Assembly: GCA_963665705.1 (NCBI GenBank)
Contig: OY762448.1
Location: 4,030,001 to 4,094,000, forward strand
Origin: Saccharicrinis sp963665705
GTDB lineage: Bacteria; Bacteroidota; Bacteroidia; Bacteroidales; Marinilabiliaceae
DNA: 64,000 nt
Direction of reading: 5' to 3'
In this document: piece after piece, positions 62,225 to 64,000 of the stretch
How positions within the stretch are numbered: position 1 is the first letter of the stretch
Layout: each line of letters begins with the position of its first letter
The notes under the pieces: model-generated
Seen by the model: only the letters and a program-made list of their open reading frames with translations
Databases searched by the model: none
Told to the model about the DNA's origin: nothing
Position numbers and translations under genes: made by a program

Positions 62225-63508
62225 TTACTTATGAGTCATAATATCTAAAACCAACTGATCTGTTTGCAACATACCACTTGAACCAATATCCGTTAAATTT
62301 CTGATGGTTTTATCCACATCATCATCTGTTATCCCCTCCATTGAGGTAACTGATTTATTATCCATAGCTAACATAGAAGACAATGTGGCTGTTGATACAG
62401 CACTGGAAACTTTTAAAGAACAACTTGGTTTTGCGCCATCACAAATAACACCTGCCAAATTACCGATCATATTTTTTACTGAGAAAGCTACTTGTTCTTT
62501 GTTTCCTCCCATCAAATAAGTTATTCCACAACTTGATCCAATGGCAGCAACTGTTACACCACACAAACCGGATAGCCGTCCTAAGTTACGTTTGATGTAG
62601 ATTAACATTAAATGACTTAGGATCATAGCACGAATCAGATCTTCTCTGGAACTTTTATTTTCTTCGGCAAATACCAATACCGGCAAAGTAGCCGTGATTC
62701 CCTGGTTTCCACTCCCCGAATTACTCATTACCGGCACCATAGCTCCTGCCATACGCACATCGCAGGCATTGCTTGTTGCGGCTATTATTTTACTAAAAAC
62801 ATTATCGCCTAAAATATAACTATGAGAGCCGCCTTTTAATGTCTTACCTAAATTATGACCAAAAAGACCTTTCTCAGATTCTAAAGCTGCCTTTCCATTT
62901 AAAGTAGCTGCATCTAAAATAAACTCTAAATCTGCTAATGGTGTTTCCTTTGCAAATTGATAAACGATATCAAAACTTAATTCAACTTCATGCTTTAAAT
63001 CATCCTGAGGACTAAAAGAAGTCAGCTCATCCAATAAAATCTCACCATTCAAATCAACATATACAATATGTGTATGATTTCCACAGATAACAACTTTAGA
63101 TGTACTATGCTCACCTTTACAGATAGCTTCTATATATAATCTATCCGGAGCATTCTTTTTTAAATTAACAATGCATCTTTGCGCTGCAACAAACTTTTTA
63201 GCCTCAACTAAAGCATCGTCATTTGTGTCTCTTAATACCTCAAGACCATATTCTGAATTACCTACAACTACACCCATTGCAATAGCAATTGGGAGACCAA
63301 TCATTCCTGTTCCCGGGATTCCAACACCCATTGAGTTTTTAAGGATGTTAGCGCTTAAAAAAACTTCCGCTTGCTCCACCTCTTCATTTAAAACCTCTTT
63401 TGCCTTTGACACCGCAAACGCCACAGCTATGGGTTCTGTGCATCCTATAGCAGGAACAACTTCCTGCTTGATGAGCTCAATTATCTTAGTTGATTCTATT
63501 GCATTCAT
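62225..63508 (-). CDS. UPF0597/CyuA-family L-cysteine desulfidase (or L-serine dehydratase-like)
   Basis: 427 residues, full length for the family. Iron-sulfur enzyme that breaks cysteine to pyruvate, ammonia and sulfide in studied members. Signature GCTEPIAVAFA at 22-32, GVGIPGTGMIGLPIAIAMG, and the three-cysteine region SGLCGVTVAAIGSSCG and GVICDGAKPSC, which supplies cluster ligands in relatives. Cytoplasmic, no signal peptide. It stands alone with a terminator. Cysteine and serine specificity cannot be separated by sequence alone. Confidence 0.88.
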   Translation of the reverse strand: MNAIESTKIIELIKQEVVPAIGCTEPIAVAFAVSKAKEVLNEEVEQAEVFLSANILKNSMGVGIPGTGMIGLPIAIAMGVVVGNSEYGLEVLRDTNDDALVEAKKFVAAQRCIVNLKKNAPDRLYIEAICKGEHSTSKVVICGNHTHIVYVDLNGEILLDELTSFSPQDDLKHEVELSFDIVYQFAKETPLADLEFILDAATLNGKAALESEKGLFGHNLGKTLKGGSHSYILGDNVFSKIIAATSNACDVRMAGAMVPVMSNSGSGNQGITATLPVLVFAEENKSSREDLIRAMILSHLMLIYIKRNLGRLSGLCGVTVAAIGSSCGITYLMGGNKEQVAFSVKNMIGNLAGVICDGAKPSCSLKVSSAVSTATLSSMLAMDNKSVTSMEGITDDDVDKTIRNLTDIGSSGMLQTDQLVLDIMTHK

Positions 63509-63791
63509 GCTTTTGCTTTAATGATGATTGTGGTTTATTTTTCAATCACACATCTATAAGACACACAAAAGTCAAAAAAGGGTTACTCCCAAAACGATAA
63601 TTCTGAGATTTTTTAAAAAAATTTTCATCTTACAGCATGAAAAACCTCCCCCAAAAAAGAGAGTATCTTGGATCAAGTATAAAAGTTGGGTATAGATATT
63701 GTTTTAATTACTTAAGCATAAATTTTTATTAACCTGAATAGAAAATACTTTACATCAACAACATCTCCGAACAGTCGATAAAATTTCTTTG

Positions 63792-63890
63792 TTTTTAGGC
63801 TGAAAGCCTTATACATCAGAACTTGGGACATCGTCCCAAGTACATACACATCCTGTAAGTTCAGACTGTAAGTCTGAAACATTTTTATTA
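63792..63890. repeat. REP-like palindromes upstream of the second RAYT gene
   Basis: GGCTGAAAGCC, TTGGGACATCGTCCCAA and CAGACTGTAAGTCTG in a row. They differ from the REP units at 14-23 kb. 63509-63791 has no gene that I can support. Confidence 0.7.
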
Positions 63891-63931
63891 TATTCAAATC
63901 TACAAAATCAAAATATGCAAACTATAAACTA

Positions 63932-64000
63932 TGGGACAATCATTATCTCAGCTATATATCCATCTTACGTTTGGCACTAAAGAAAGATACCCTTTTATTT
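63932..64000 (+). CDS. REP-associated IS200-like transposase, 5' part (cut by window edge)
   Basis: ATG at 63932 opens MGQSLSQLYIHLTFGTKERY, which matches the start of the RAYT at 20178 (MSQSLSKLFVHIIFHVKD). The frame is open to the window end (23 codons seen). Upstream palindromes support a second RAYT-REP system. Catalytic residues lie beyond the window. Confidence 0.75.

Noticed and set aside
63712..63897. Open frame of 61 codons on the minus strand
   Set aside because: Spans REP-like palindromes upstream of the RAYT; no coding character.

Overview
The window reads as a chromosomal segment of an AT-rich Bacteroidota bacterium, most like a marine or sediment member of the Bacteroidales/Marinilabiliales. 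This rests on the SusC/SusD pair, many lipoproteins with late lipobox cysteines, promoters of the TAnnTTTG type, weak Shine-Dalgarno signals, and gene families typical of the phylum. No rRNA, tRNA or CRISPR array was seen. The taxonomic guess below phylum is inference.

Layout. 1-6.2 kb is housekeeping: a DEAD-box RNA helicase (cut by the left edge), a ClC chloride channel/antiporter with CBS domains, serine hydroxymethyltransferase and a tandem universal stress protein. 6.3-14.2 kb holds two paralogous methyl-accepting chemotaxis proteins, an HNH-type protein, a YceI protein and an AraC regulator-pirin pair, with a 257-bp MITE-like element behind the pirin gene and a candidate small RNA or leader in front of the AraC gene. 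14.4-23.3 kb is a plastic zone. It has two paralogous TPR-histidine kinases, each preceded by a small protein ending in a DPE-x-x-PPK tail, many REP-like palindromes, a REP-associated IS200-like transposase (RAYT), and an IS66 element inserted into one REP unit with an intact 8-bp target duplication. 23.6-30.1 kb is a MarR-regulated RND efflux operon, followed by an alpha-carbonic anhydrase.

31.1-62 kb is a polysaccharide utilization locus that fits acetylated galactoglucomannan or galactomannan. On the minus strand run SusC, SusD, two surface glycan-binding lipoproteins, two GH26 and one GH5 mannanase, GH130 mannosylglucose phosphorylase, mannobiose/cellobiose 2-epimerase and a GPH-type symporter. 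On the plus strand, behind a divergent AraC regulator, come GH27 alpha-galactosidase, CE2 acetyl esterase and GH3 beta-glucosidase. A further esterase and a GH42 beta-galactosidase lie beyond. The proposed flow is: surface binding and mannanase cutting, removal of acetyl and galactosyl groups in the periplasm, import of mannobiose by the symporter, epimerisation to mannosylglucose, then phosphorolysis. A pre-Nudix/Nudix protein with an unknown partner, an orphan LUD-domain protein, a cysteine desulfidase-like protein and the start of a second RAYT fill the right end.

The most unusual features are the repeats. At least three dispersed palindromic families (called A, B and C here) share a GATTTACAGCTT module and sit against gene ends, and one of them supplies the last codons of the epimerase gene. 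Two genes (CE2 esterase and LUD protein) have tandemly duplicated 5' regions that include decayed copies of their own start. Other points worth following are the two kinases, nearly identical after residue 201 but diverged before it, and the GPH symporter with an inserted glycan-binding-like domain.
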